Below are positions 14,888 to 22,742 of a stretch of 41,498 bases of DNA, piece after piece. Position numbers and translations under genes: made by a program. Under the pieces are notes generated by a model that saw nothing but the letters and a program-made list of their open reading frames with translations, ran no database searches and was not told where the DNA came from. Origin of the DNA: Hymenobacter lapidiphilus. Lineage in GTDB: Bacteria; Bacteroidota; Bacteroidia; Cytophagales; Hymenobacteraceae. The stretch spans positions 1 to 41,498 of the forward strand of contig NZ_QVLT01000037.1 of assembly GCF_003417065.2 (NCBI RefSeq), read 5' to 3'. Each line of letters opens with the position of its first letter. Position 1 is the stretch's first letter.

Positions 14888-16285
14888 TCATCGTCCGAAC
14901 AGGCTAACCGAGCTGGTTTGGCCCGAGCGGATGGTGAAGTTGCGTACGTCGGTGAAGCGGCTGCCGGTGGCGGTGGCGGTGCGGAAGACGAGGCGGTAAG
15001 CGCCCGGCTGCATCGGCAGGTTGAGTTTGCTGCTGCCGCCGCTGGGCAGGTCGTACACCCACGTTTGTTCCCCGTCGGAGCCGAGCTGGTAGATGCTGCC
15101 GTAGCCTTTGTAGTCGGAGATGATGTTGAGGATGCCGGGCGCGTCGTAGGTAACGGCCGTTTCCTGGCCCTGCTTCACGCTGATGCGGCGTAGCTGCCGC
15201 GGCAGGGTCAGCAGCTCCACTTCATAGTCGCCGGCCAGTAGCTTCTGGCGGTTGCCGAAGGGCAGGGCCAGTACGGTTTCGGGGTTGCCGCGGGCCCGTA
15301 CTACGGCCTGCACCCGGCCGTAGGGGTTGGGCGAAAGATTGGGATTCTGCAGCCGCAGCGTGCCCTGGGGTGTTTTGTAGGTGAGCACGTTGGCCCGGCC
15401 CGGCTTGATGGCCAGGTTGGCCGCCACTACCGGCGGCACCGTGTTTATGGTCAAGTCGTAGCTCTGCAGCGCATCAATGTCGAGGGCGTCAGGCTGGCCC
15501 TGGGCGTCGCGGTAGTGCACGTAGTTGTACTCGGGCTGGCCCGTGACGTTATTGGTAAACGTCAGGTTCACATCCGTTTCTACCGGCCGGCCCCGCTCGT
15601 CGGTCAGGTTCACGGCCACGGTGGTTTTGGCCAGCGTCTGGGCTACTACGTCGTTGAGGATGGTGCGGAAGGTGCTCACATCGGCCGCGTTGTAGTAGGT
15701 GCCCAGGCACTCCAACTGCTTGCCAAACTCCCGCTCGGCCCCAATCCCAATCACGAAGGGCTTCAGAAAAACCCGTTTGCGCTGCAACGCCAGCGAAGTC
15801 GCGCACGGGTCGCCTTTACACGATTCAAGGCCGTCGGTAATCAGAATCAGCACGTTGCGGCTTTGCTTGTCGGCCGGAAAATCATTGGCCGACTGCAAGA
15901 GTGAGTAGGTGATGGGCGTGTTGCCACGGGGCTGAATGGTTTTGAGCCGGGACTTGATGGCGGCCGCATTTTTAGGCGCAAATGGCACTTCGAGCCGCGA
16001 GTCCTCGCAGTTGTTCTCCTTGTTGTCGTACTGATGGCCGTAGGCGCGCAACGCCAGTTCCAGGTTTGGGTAGGTGTTGAGCGAATCCACCATTTTCGAC
16101 AGCAGCCGCTTGGCCACGTCCCAGCGCTGCGCACCCTCCCAGGGTGCCCGCATTGAGCCCGAGGCATCGAGCAGAAACAGGATGCGGGTGGTGCGCGGCG
16201 GGGTAGGGGCAGCGTTCTGGGCACGGGCGTTACCGGGCAGCAGCACTGCCAGCAACAACCCCAGAAACGCCAGCCACTGCCGCAT
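14888..16285 (-). CDS. exported von Willebrand factor A domain protein
   Basis: The ATG at 16285 gives 465 residues; an upstream TTG at 16309 would add eight. A Sec signal peptide (MRQWLAFLGLLLAVLLPGNA) precedes a VWA domain of about 190 residues that starts RILFLLDASGSM. The MIDAS metal site DxSxS is intact (Asp40, Ser42, Ser44), with NTPITYSL and ITDGLESC giving the other ligands. VWA domains bind partners through a divalent metal. The C-terminal half is made of beta-rich, carboxypeptidase-regulatory or Ig-like segments (VNLTDERGRPVETDVNLTF). It probably acts in the periplasm or at the surface. It lies between the transketolase halves and between two palindromic elements, which is unusual. 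Confidence 0.85.
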   Translation of the reverse strand: MRQWLAFLGLLLAVLLPGNARAQNAAPTPPRTTRILFLLDASGSMRAPWEGAQRWDVAKRLLSKMVDSLNTYPNLELALRAYGHQYDNKENNCEDSRLEVPFAPKNAAAIKSRLKTIQPRGNTPITYSLLQSANDFPADKQSRNVLILITDGLESCKGDPCATSLALQRKRVFLKPFVIGIGAEREFGKQLECLGTYYNAADVSTFRTILNDVVAQTLAKTTVAVNLTDERGRPVETDVNLTFTNNVTGQPEYNYVHYRDAQGQPDALDIDALQSYDLTINTVPPVVAANLAIKPGRANVLTYKTPQGTLRLQNPNLSPNPYGRVQAVVRARGNPETVLALPFGNRQKLLAGDYEVELLTLPRQLRRISVKQGQETAVTYDAPGILNIISDYKGYGSIYQLGSDGEQTWVYDLPSGGSSKLNLPMQPGAYRLVFRTATATGSRFTDVRNFTIRSGQTSSVSLFGR

Positions 16286-16315
16286 GTTTGGATGAGTGAT
16301 GTGAAGCAAGTTATA

Positions 16316-16429
16316 GCACGACGTAGGGGCGGGGCTTGTCCCCGCCCGCCTTATGCAACGTTTCCACGATTCCGCTCAACGCTAGTCGTTTAACGGCGAG
16401 CGGGGACAAGCCCCGCCCCTACGTCGTGC
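16316..16429. repeat. palindromic intergenic element, GC-rich type
   Basis: Arms 16316-16345 and 16400-16429 are perfect reverse complements over 30 bp, around a 54-nt loop. They are built on GTAGGGGCGGGGCTTGTCC. It lies between the transketolase N-half stop (16451) and the VWA start (16285). Related copies are at 20819-20939 and 27259-27371. Confidence 0.85.
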
Positions 16430-16450
16430 TGCATGTAATCTTGAGCCGTT

Positions 16451-17341
16451 CTAATAATCCGAGGCCTTTTCCACCTCCAGCTGCAGCAGGGCCGTGGCCA
16501 GCTGATCGTCGTTGGGCGCTACGCCGTGCCACTTGTGCGAGCCCATCATGAAGTCGATGCCGAAGCCCATTTCGGTATCCATGAGCACCATCACTGGCAC
16601 ACCCTGGCCGAGTAGACTCTGGGCTTCTTCGATGGTAGGGAGCAGGGTTTCGAACTGGTTGCCGTCGGTTTCGAGCACGCGCCAGCCGAAAGCTTCGAAC
16701 TTGGCGCGCAGGTCGCCGAGGCCGCCGATTTTGTCGGTCGGGCCGTCAATCTGCTGGCCGTTGCGGTCGACGAAGGCAATCAGGTTATCCACTTTGTGGT
16801 GGGGCGCATAGAGGGCAGCCTCCCAAATCTGGCCTTCCTGCAGCTCGCCGTCGCCCATGAGCACGAATACCGTGCTGTTGTCGCCGTTGAGCTTTTTGGC
16901 CTGGGCCGCGCCGGTAGCCACGCTCAGGCCCTGGCCCAGCGAGCCGGAGGCAATGCGGATGCCGGGCAGGTGCTCATGCGTGGCGGGGTGGCCCTGCAAA
17001 CGCGAGTTCAGCTTGCGGAAAGTAGCCAGTTCGCTCACCGGGAAATAGCCCGACCGGGCCAGCACCGAGTAGAACACCGGCGAAATATGGCCGTTCGACA
17101 GAAAGAATAAATCCTGGCCGATACCGTCCATGTCGAAGGGCTCGGGCGTGTGCTTCATCACCTTGAAATACAGCGACACCAGCAGCTCGGTGCAGCCCAG
17201 CGAGCCGCCGGGGTGGCCCGAATTCACGGCGTGCACCATGCGCACAATGTCGCGCCGGACCTGGGCGGCAATCTGCTTCAGCTCGGCTACCGACTTGGTG
17301 GCTTCGGGGGCGTGGGTTTTGGAAGTGGTGGACTGGGCCAT
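16451..17341 (-). CDS. transketolase, N-terminal subunit
   Basis: The 296-residue protein is the ThDP-binding half of transketolase. Landmarks are VNSGHPGGSLGCTELLVSLY, SNGHISPVFYSVLA, ASGSLGQGLSVATGAA, and the ThDP/Mg motif GDGELQEG (residues 163-170) followed by Asn194 in FVDRNG. The ATG at 17341 starts a Thr/Ser-rich leader; an upstream in-frame start would add 32 low-quality residues across a promoter box. It must pair with the C-half encoded at 13772-14728 to make a full enzyme. A perfect -7 promoter box lies 26 nt upstream. The gene downstream on the same strand is the VWA gene, after a palindromic element. Confidence 0.93.
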   Translation of the reverse strand: MAQSTTSKTHAPEATKSVAELKQIAAQVRRDIVRMVHAVNSGHPGGSLGCTELLVSLYFKVMKHTPEPFDMDGIGQDLFFLSNGHISPVFYSVLARSGYFPVSELATFRKLNSRLQGHPATHEHLPGIRIASGSLGQGLSVATGAAQAKKLNGDNSTVFVLMGDGELQEGQIWEAALYAPHHKVDNLIAFVDRNGQQIDGPTDKIGGLGDLRAKFEAFGWRVLETDGNQFETLLPTIEEAQSLLGQGVPVMVLMDTEMGFGIDFMMGSHKWHGVAPNDDQLATALLQLEVEKASDY

Positions 17342-17367
17342 GCGAATTGTAGGGGTTGATAGGAAAG

Positions 17368-17375
17368 CAAAGGTA
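17368..17375 (-). promoter_or_regulatory. candidate -7 box of the transketolase N-half
   Basis: TACCTTTG on the minus strand (17375-17368) is an exact match to TAnnTTTG, 26 nt before the ATG. No good -33 TTG was seen upstream. Confidence 0.4.
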
Positions 17376-17446
17376 CGCCTCCTAGGCCGGGCAGCCAGCG
17401 GGCCGCAGACCGAAACGGCGCCGTAAAAGGGAGGCAAAAGGGATGT

Positions 17447-17474
17447 AAAAAAGCCCCGCCGAAGTGGCGGGGCT
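17447..17474 (-). terminator. terminator of bcp
   Basis: On the minus strand AGCCCCGCC (17474-17466) pairs with GGCGGGGCT (17460-17452), followed by six T residues (17452-17447). It lies 11 nt after the bcp stop codon. Confidence 0.85.
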
Positions 17475-17484
17475 CCTGTGGAAG

Positions 17485-17934
17485 CTACAGCAGCTGCGCC
17501 GCGTGGTTCTTGGTTTCGACTTTGGTGATGACCCGCTCAACTTTTCCTTCTTCGTCGATCAGGAAAGTGTAGCGCATGGTGCCCATGTACTTGCGGCCGT
17601 ACATCGATTTCTCCTGCCACACGCCATAGTCCTGCACCAGCTTCTTGTCCTCGTCCACCAGCAGCGGGAAAGGCAGTTCGTGCTTGGCAATAAATTTTTG
17701 GTGCGACTTAGCCGAATCGATACTTACGCCGAGTACCTGCACGCCGGCCGCCAGCAGCTGCTGGTAGTTGTCGCGCAGGTTGCAGGCCTGGGTGGTGCAG
17801 CCGCTGGTGTCGTCTTTGGGATAGAAGTAGAGGGCGACTTTGCGGCCCCGGTAATCGGCAAGGCGGTGCATATTGCCATTCTGGTCGGGCGCTTCGAAGG
17901 CCGGAGCCGTTTCGCCTGCTTGAGGTACTGCCAT
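17485..17934 (-). CDS. bcp: thioredoxin-dependent peroxiredoxin, Bcp/PrxQ type
   Basis: The 149-residue protein is a Bcp/PrxQ peroxiredoxin, which reduces peroxides with electrons from thioredoxin in the cytoplasm. The active site is YPKDDTSGCTTQACNLRD: Cys46 is the peroxidatic cysteine and Cys51, five residues on, the resolving one. Usual Bcp motifs have Pro or Pro-Gly before the first Cys; here it is Ser-Gly. VLGVSIDSAKSHQKF and FPLLVDEDKKLVQDYGVW complete the fold. The ATG at 17934 is preferred over an in-frame start at 18015 with 27 extra residues. It lies 64 bp after the lipocalin gene on the same strand and ends at a strong terminator. Confidence 0.95.
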   Translation of the reverse strand: MAVPQAGETAPAFEAPDQNGNMHRLADYRGRKVALYFYPKDDTSGCTTQACNLRDNYQQLLAAGVQVLGVSIDSAKSHQKFIAKHELPFPLLVDEDKKLVQDYGVWQEKSMYGRKYMGTMRYTFLIDEEGKVERVITKVETKNHAAQLL

Positions 17935-17938
17935 GCCG

Positions 17939-17946
17939 CGAAGATA
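17939..17946 (-). promoter_or_regulatory. possible -7 box of bcp at leaderless distance
   Basis: TATCTTCG (17946-17939, minus strand) differs from TAnnTTTG at one base and lies only 4 nt before the bcp ATG. A TTTT run about 20 bp further up may be the -33 element. Confidence 0.28.
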
Positions 17947-17998
17947 GAAGGTTGACGGGAGATAGGAAAATTGGCGGCGGCAGTAATGGAACGCGACG

Positions 17999-18577
17999 CT
18001 ACGGCTTGCTGGCAACCGGCTGCGGAGTGAAAAGCATGTTTTTTACCGGAAAGCCCAGCTCCCGGCCCTTGGCCAGCAGCTGCTCGCGGATGGTCAGTGG
18101 CAGATGCGGCATGCGGCTGAGAATCCAGAGCGTTTCGCGGTCGGGCGAGCCTACCAGCGCGTATTGGTAGCTGGCTTCGTCGAGGGCCAGAATCCAATAA
18201 TCACCTGTGAAGGGCCAGAAGAACTGCACTTTGAGCTTGGAGTTGGTGGGGTCGGTGGCCCAGGCGGTGGCCGTAGCCGTGGTTACGGGGCCGCCGATGC
18301 TGCCCTGGTGGCAGGTGTTGCGCACGCCCACTTTACCATCAAGACGTACGTTGTACTCGGCCGTTACGTGCTGGCAGCCCTTCTCGAAGCGCACGGGCAG
18401 CCGGGCAATTTCGTACCACAGCCCGGCGTACCGCTTCAGGTCGACGTGGGTCACGGTGGGCAGGTTCGGGTGCGCTTTGCGGCGTGAGTAGGCGTAAGCG
18501 GCCACGCCGGCCGTTACCACGGCCGCGGCGGCTCCAAGCAGTACCGGCTGGCGGCGTTTGAGCAGGTTGTTTGGCAT
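17999..18577 (-). CDS. blc: bacterial lipocalin (Blc family)
   Basis: The 192-residue protein starts with a basic n-region and a hydrophobic helix (VLLGAAAAVVTAGVAAYAYS), so it is probably membrane-anchored or exported. There is no clear lipobox, unlike E. coli Blc. The rest is a lipocalin: the GxW motif in VDLKRYAGLWYEIARLPVRF, EKGCQHVTAEYNVRLDG, and GDYWILALDEASYQYALVGS with LWILSRMP. Blc-type lipocalins bind fatty acids or lysophospholipids and are linked to membrane stress. It is upstream of bcp on the same strand, which could make a small stress-related unit. An inverted-repeat element lies between it and the M23 peptidase gene. Confidence 0.9.
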   Translation of the reverse strand: MPNNLLKRRQPVLLGAAAAVVTAGVAAYAYSRRKAHPNLPTVTHVDLKRYAGLWYEIARLPVRFEKGCQHVTAEYNVRLDGKVGVRNTCHQGSIGGPVTTATATAWATDPTNSKLKVQFFWPFTGDYWILALDEASYQYALVGSPDRETLWILSRMPHLPLTIREQLLAKGRELGFPVKNMLFTPQPVASKP

Positions 18578-18637
18578 CTTATAGAAGGATTGGATGAGCT
18601 TACCTGTACGCGCCCTGGCCGGTAAGGGTGTAGCGAC

Positions 18638-18724
18638 TGTAGCGCGAAGCTCAGCTTTGCGCTACATTGAACATAATCGTTTAGAAGTCAGCAACGACAC
18701 GCGAAGCTGGAGCTTCGCGCTACA
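18638..18724. repeat. palindromic element at the 3' end of the M23 peptidase gene
   Basis: GTAGCGCGAAGCT (18639-18651) is inverted at 18711-18723, and each end is itself nearly palindromic (18638-18666 and 18701-18724). The element ends only a few bases before the stop codon of the M23 gene (18729-18731), and the TGTAGCG word continues into it. Confidence 0.7.
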
Positions 18725-18728
18725 GGCG

Positions 18729-20777
18729 CTACAGCACCACGTTGATAACCGTTTCGTTGCCAGCTTGGTCGGTGAGGCGCAACGTGGCGGGGCCGCGCAG
18801 GGGTGGGCCCAGCGTGTCGGCGCGTTCGGTGAAGAGCGTGGCGTTCTTGTGCTCGTAGCGCAGCATCCGGAACTGCCCGTTCACTTCCAGCCGGTAGCTG
18901 GCCAGGCCCGAAAGGTCGTCGCCCACCTTGAACACTACCCCGCCGGCGCCCTTGCTCAGCAGCCGGCCCGAAGGGGCAATGGTATCGGTAAGGACGCGGA
19001 ACTGCCCGAAGCTCCGGATAGAGGCCGTGATGCTGGTGCTGTCGGGGCTCCACTTGCCGCCCACGTAGCCTTTGCCGCCCTTGGCCGTGATGCTGTAAAT
19101 AGCCGAGCGGCGTCGGTCGGCCGGGGGCGTATCGGGCCGCAGCGTGAGGGCCAGGTTTTCGTAGAGTGGCGTGCGGGGCAGATGCACCGTCCAGAGGCCC
19201 TGCTTGTAGCTGGTTTGCAGGTACAGAGTGTCAAAGAGCGTTTTCGGCCCGAAGCCCAGCCCCATGTTGGCCGTGGCAAAGCTAAACTCGCGGCCCGCCG
19301 GAATCAGCGCCTCGCGGCTGAAGCGTTGAGTGAGGCGGCCGAAACGGATGGAATCGGGCCGTCCGGCGCGTAGGTCGTAGAGGTAGGTGCTCTGGCTCTG
19401 GTCAGTGTAGCTGGGGCGCAGCGTGAGGCGGCGGCCGCCGCGCAGCAGCGTTACGTCGCCGGCCACGGCGGCCGTGTCGGCCGAGCGGGTGGTGACCACC
19501 AACAGGTTGCGGCTCACGTCGTAGCTCAGAGCGGGGGTTTTCACGGCCGCCGAGCGGGTGTGGAAGTATCCTGGCGCTTCGCCCCGCAACACCAGCCGCA
19601 GCGGCGTGGTGTTGCCATACGAGTCGGCGAGGCGGATTTCCACGTTGTACACCTTGCCCGGCTCAACGGTCAGGCGGCCCTTGCCGGGGCCGGTGGTGTA
19701 CATGCTCAGGTCGTTGCCGTCGTCCACGAACAGCTTCTCGAACTGCCGGCCTTGGGTGGCCCGCCACTCATAATCGACGTGGCGGTTTATCTGGCGCGAG
19801 CCATCGGGAAACGGCACGTCATCAATCGCATGCTGGTACACCTGCTGCCCGTTCACGAGCACGGTGGCCTTCTGAATTCCGTTCTTGTTCCACACCTTAT
19901 CAAACCGGTCGAAGCCCTGCACGAGCAAACCCACTGAGCCGCTGGCGGCAATGGTGTCGGGCCAGGCGTAGCTGCCGTCGGCCAGGGGGGCCTTGGGCAC
20001 GAACACGCGCTTGCCGAAGCGGCCTTCCACCCGCGCCGCAATGCCCAGCGCCTCCACCGCAAACGCCTGCACTATCGGGGCCACATGGTCCTGAATTTCG
20101 GTGAAGCCGCCCCACTGCAGCGGGTTCAATTGGTTGCCGGCTGCGGTGCGCACCTCCCAGTGCAGGTGCGGCCCCGCCGAGCCGCCCGTGTTGCCCGACA
20201 GGGCCACCACCTCGCCGCGCTGCACCGCAAACTGGCCGGGCTCAAAAAATAGCTCCAGGTCGTAGGTCTGCTTGGCGTACTGCTGGCGGCGCAGCTCCTC
20301 AGCCACAGGGCCTTTAAAGCTGTTGAGGTGGCCATACACCGTTGTCAGGCCGTTGGGGTGGGTGATGTAGAGCACGTTGCCGTAGCCGTAGCTGCTCTGC
20401 TTCATCCGCGACACGTACCCATCGGCCGCGGCGTACACCGGCAAATCCACCCGGCCGTCGGTTTTGATGTCGAGGCCGCCGTGGAAGTGGTTGGGCCGCA
20501 GCTCGCCCATGCTGCCCGACAGGAAGTTTTCCTGGCCGGGCTTGATGGGCAGCAGAAAGTAGCCCTTGGCCACCGCCGGAATGCCCGCCCGGCGGCCCGG
20601 CATCGCGGCCGTTTCGGCGGGCGTTTCGCTGGTAGCGGGGCCTGCGGCCTGCTCCGGGTTGGGGGCCGACTGCGGGCTCTGGCAGGCCGAGGGCTGCACG
20701 CCCATCAGCAGTAAAAACGGCAGCGCGAAGCTGAAATGAGCTTTTAGCTTAAAGCTGCTAGCTGTTAGCTTTTTCAA
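18729..20777 (-). CDS. large exported M23-family metallopeptidase
   Basis: A TTG at 20777 gives a 682-residue protein with a Lys-rich n-region and hydrophobic core (SFALPFLLLMGVQ), ending near PSACQS; a lipoprotein is possible but the lipobox is poor. The M23 (LytM-type) domain follows: HFHGGLDIK (His99, Asp103 as ligands), VYGHLNS (His150) and PHLHWEV (His204, His206). These enzymes cut peptidoglycan cross-bridges in the envelope. About 450 residues of beta-rich sequence come after it, probably several Ig-like or substrate-binding domains. All zinc ligands appear intact. The first 12 residues are encoded by a heptad DNA repeat. Starts further upstream (20891) would read through a palindromic element and are rejected. 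Confidence 0.88.
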   Translation of the reverse strand: MKKLTASSFKLKAHFSFALPFLLLMGVQPSACQSPQSAPNPEQAAGPATSETPAETAAMPGRRAGIPAVAKGYFLLPIKPGQENFLSGSMGELRPNHFHGGLDIKTDGRVDLPVYAAADGYVSRMKQSSYGYGNVLYITHPNGLTTVYGHLNSFKGPVAEELRRQQYAKQTYDLELFFEPGQFAVQRGEVVALSGNTGGSAGPHLHWEVRTAAGNQLNPLQWGGFTEIQDHVAPIVQAFAVEALGIAARVEGRFGKRVFVPKAPLADGSYAWPDTIAASGSVGLLVQGFDRFDKVWNKNGIQKATVLVNGQQVYQHAIDDVPFPDGSRQINRHVDYEWRATQGRQFEKLFVDDGNDLSMYTTGPGKGRLTVEPGKVYNVEIRLADSYGNTTPLRLVLRGEAPGYFHTRSAAVKTPALSYDVSRNLLVVTTRSADTAAVAGDVTLLRGGRRLTLRPSYTDQSQSTYLYDLRAGRPDSIRFGRLTQRFSREALIPAGREFSFATANMGLGFGPKTLFDTLYLQTSYKQGLWTVHLPRTPLYENLALTLRPDTPPADRRRSAIYSITAKGGKGYVGGKWSPDSTSITASIRSFGQFRVLTDTIAPSGRLLSKGAGGVVFKVGDDLSGLASYRLEVNGQFRMLRYEHKNATLFTERADTLGPPLRGPATLRLTDQAGNETVINVVL
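20739..20773. repeat. five AGCTNNN heptad repeats in the M23 signal-peptide region
   Basis: AGCT occurs at 20739, 20746, 20753, 20760 and 20767, exactly every 7 nt. The tract encodes the Lys/Thr/Ser-rich n-region of the M23 peptidase, just inside the TTG start. Each unit has a different 3-nt spacer, so it is an old or imperfect tandem repeat. Confidence 0.8.
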
Positions 20778-20818
20778 AACAGAACTTACTTGACAACGGA
20801 AGGGTAGGAGTTGCGCCG

Positions 20819-20939
20819 AACGATGTAGGGGTGGGGCTTGTGCCCGCCCGCCGTTGAACCGTGCAATTGAGCAGTAGATACATCCTGGCAACGCATCGTT
20901 TCGGCGGCGGGCGGGGACAAGCCCTGCCCCTACATCGTT
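20819..20939. repeat. palindromic intergenic element, GC-rich type
   Basis: Arms 20819-20853 and 20905-20939 are reverse complements with three mismatches over 35 bp. They share the GTAGGGGCGGGGCTTGTCC core of the element at 16316-16429. It lies between the FAH-family gene stop and the M23 start. The -33/-7 region of the M23 gene must be close to or inside it. Confidence 0.8.
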
Positions 20940-20951
20940 TGGATTAGCGGG

Positions 20952-21566
20952 TTACTTAATGGCCAGGTCCAGCATTTTATCGTCGCCGATGAAGCCCGCG
21001 AGCTGGTCGCCGATTTGCACGGGGCCCACGCCGCTGGGCGTGCCGGTGAAAATCAGGTCGCCCATTTTCAGGGTGATGAAGCGCGAGATGTAGCTGATGA
21101 TTTTGCTGAAGTCGTGCAGCATGAGGCCCGAGTTGCCCTGCTGGCGCACTTGCCCGTTCACTTCGAGTCGGAAGTCGATGTTGCCCAGGTCGGCGAAGTC
21201 GGCTACCAGCTTAAACGTCTGGGAGATGGGGGCCGAGCCGTCGAAGCCCTTGGCCAGCTCCCAGGGCAGGCCCTTGCTCTTGAGCTGGCTCTGCAGGTCG
21301 CGGGCCGTGAAGTCGATGCCCAGCCCGATGGCGTCGAAGTAGGTGGGCGCAAACTGCTCCTCGATATTCTTGCCGTTTTTGCACACCCGCAGCACCAGCT
21401 CAATCTCGTGGTGAATGTCCTGCGAGAAATCGGGCATGAAAAACGGCTGGTTACGCTGCAGCAGGGCCGTATCGGGCTTGGCAAAAATGACGGGCGCGCT
21501 GGGCGTTTCGTTCTGCAGTTCGGCAATATGCTCCGCGTAGTTGCGGCCGATGCACAGGATTTTCAT
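20952..21566 (-). CDS. fumarylacetoacetate hydrolase family protein
   Basis: The ATG at 21566 gives 204 residues, the size of bacterial FAHD1-like enzymes. The start MKILCIGRNYAEHIAEL is classical for the family. The metal-binding Glu residues appear in HHEIELVLRV, and the substrate part in GIDFTARDLQ, GFDGSAPIS and GDLIFTGTPSGVGPV. Family members act on acylpyruvates, oxaloacetate or fumarylpyruvate with Mg2+ or Mn2+; the substrate cannot be named here. A longer start at 21668 adds 34 residues that are rich in Pro/Trp and is not supported. A -7 box (TACTTTTG) lies about 100 nt upstream. Confidence 0.92.
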   Translation of the reverse strand: MKILCIGRNYAEHIAELQNETPSAPVIFAKPDTALLQRNQPFFMPDFSQDIHHEIELVLRVCKNGKNIEEQFAPTYFDAIGLGIDFTARDLQSQLKSKGLPWELAKGFDGSAPISQTFKLVADFADLGNIDFRLEVNGQVRQQGNSGLMLHDFSKIISYISRFITLKMGDLIFTGTPSGVGPVQIGDQLAGFIGDDKMLDLAIK

Positions 21567-21665
21567 AGGGAGAGGCTTGGAGGTTGTGGGGCGCGGGGCC
21601 GGCAGAATGTTCGGACAAAACCAGCTTTCATCCAACCACCTGCCAGGCCCAGGCCCCATCAGTCT

Positions 21666-21673
21666 CAAAAGTA
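21666..21673 (-). promoter_or_regulatory. candidate -7 box of the FAH-family gene
   Basis: TACTTTTG (21673-21666, minus strand) fits TAnnTTTG. A TTTG lies 25 bp further upstream, slightly long for the usual spacing. The leader would be about 95 nt. Confidence 0.4.
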
Positions 21674-21847
21674 ACGGTAATTAACGGGGCTCTGGTACCA
21701 AAACGAGGAGGTTTTTAGTCGCGTGGGGCTAAATGCAAACATTTTGGCGGGTTGCTGACGTATAGCACCTCAGTTCAGGCTGCGTCTGGCCCGGGCTTCG
21801 GGGAAAGCGCAAGCGGCCGGTTTCTTCCCTCTCAACTGCATCAGCAC

Positions 21848-22642
21848 ATGTTTAAGAATATCGCCCTGGCTAGCTGCCTCTTCGTGGCAACGGCCTGCTC
21901 CACGGTTCCCATTACGGGCCGCCGCCAACTCAGCCTGGTGTCCGATACCGAAATGAACCAGATGGCCGCGCAGGAGTACCAGAAAGTATTGGCCAGTAGC
22001 CAGGTAGTGAGCAACGGCGCACAGGCAGCCATGGTGAAGCGCGTTGGCCAGCGTATCGAGCAGGCCGTTCAACAGTATTTCAGCCAGCAAAACCAGTCGC
22101 AACAGCTCGACGGCTATGCCTGGCAGTTCACCCTGATTGACGACAAGCAGGAAAACGCCTGGGCCATGCCCGGCGGCAAAACGGCGGTGTACACCGGCAT
22201 CCTGCCCATCACGCAGGACGAAAACGGCTTGGCCGTAGTAATGGCGCACGAAATTGCCCACGCCGTAGCTAAGCACGGCTCCGAGCGCATGAGCCAGCAA
22301 ATGGCCGCGCAGGGGCTGGGTGGGGTCCTATCGACGGCCGTTGGCCAGAACCCGACGGGAGTTCAGAACGCGTTTCTGTATGCCGTTGGGGCGGGCTCGC
22401 AATTGGGTATGCTGAGCTACGGCCGCAACCAGGAGTCAGAGGCCGACCGCCTGGGCCTCGTATTTATGGCCATGGCGGGCTACAACCCCGAGGGGGCCGT
22501 GGCGTTCTGGCAGCGCATGGAGGCGCGCGCCGGCCAGTCGGCCCAGCCCGAGTTCCTGTCTACGCACCCGTCCAATGGCACGCGCATTGCCGATATTCAG
22601 CAGCAATTGCCCGAGGCCCGCAAGTATTACAAACCCCGCTAA
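21848..22642 (+). CDS. M48-family metalloprotease lipoprotein
   Basis: The ATG at 21848 gives 264 residues beginning with a lipoprotein signal peptide (ASCLFVATAC, Cys17). The M48 zinc site HEIAH is at residues 134-138, with the third ligand Glu in NQESEADRLG. The N-terminal part STVPITGRRQLSLVSDTEM is typical of LoiP/BepA-like envelope proteases, which degrade damaged outer membrane proteins. It lacks the TPR tail of BepA, so it resembles LoiP or YcaL. An earlier in-frame start at 21752 would bury the signal peptide. The gene for another lipoprotein follows 100 bp on. Confidence 0.92.
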   Translation: MFKNIALASCLFVATACSTVPITGRRQLSLVSDTEMNQMAAQEYQKVLASSQVVSNGAQAAMVKRVGQRIEQAVQQYFSQQNQSQQLDGYAWQFTLIDDKQENAWAMPGGKTAVYTGILPITQDENGLAVVMAHEIAHAVAKHGSERMSQQMAAQGLGGVLSTAVGQNPTGVQNAFLYAVGAGSQLGMLSYGRNQESEADRLGLVFMAMAGYNPEGAVAFWQRMEARAGQSAQPEFLSTHPSNGTRIADIQQQLPEARKYYKPR

Positions 22643-22742
22643 CCCCACTGCTGACTATGCACACCGCAGTAGGGGCGTTGCCCATAGGCTCGCCGGTTAC
22701 CTCGCCATATTGCCAACAAAATCGCTATTTCCCGTATCTTAA

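Noticed and set aside
17342..17437. Longer start for the transketolase N-half
   Set aside because: It would read across a perfect promoter box and add 32 residues unlike any transketolase N-terminus.
20778..20891. Longer start for the M23 peptidase (at 20891)
   Set aside because: The added codons run through a palindromic element and would put 38 polar residues before the signal peptide.
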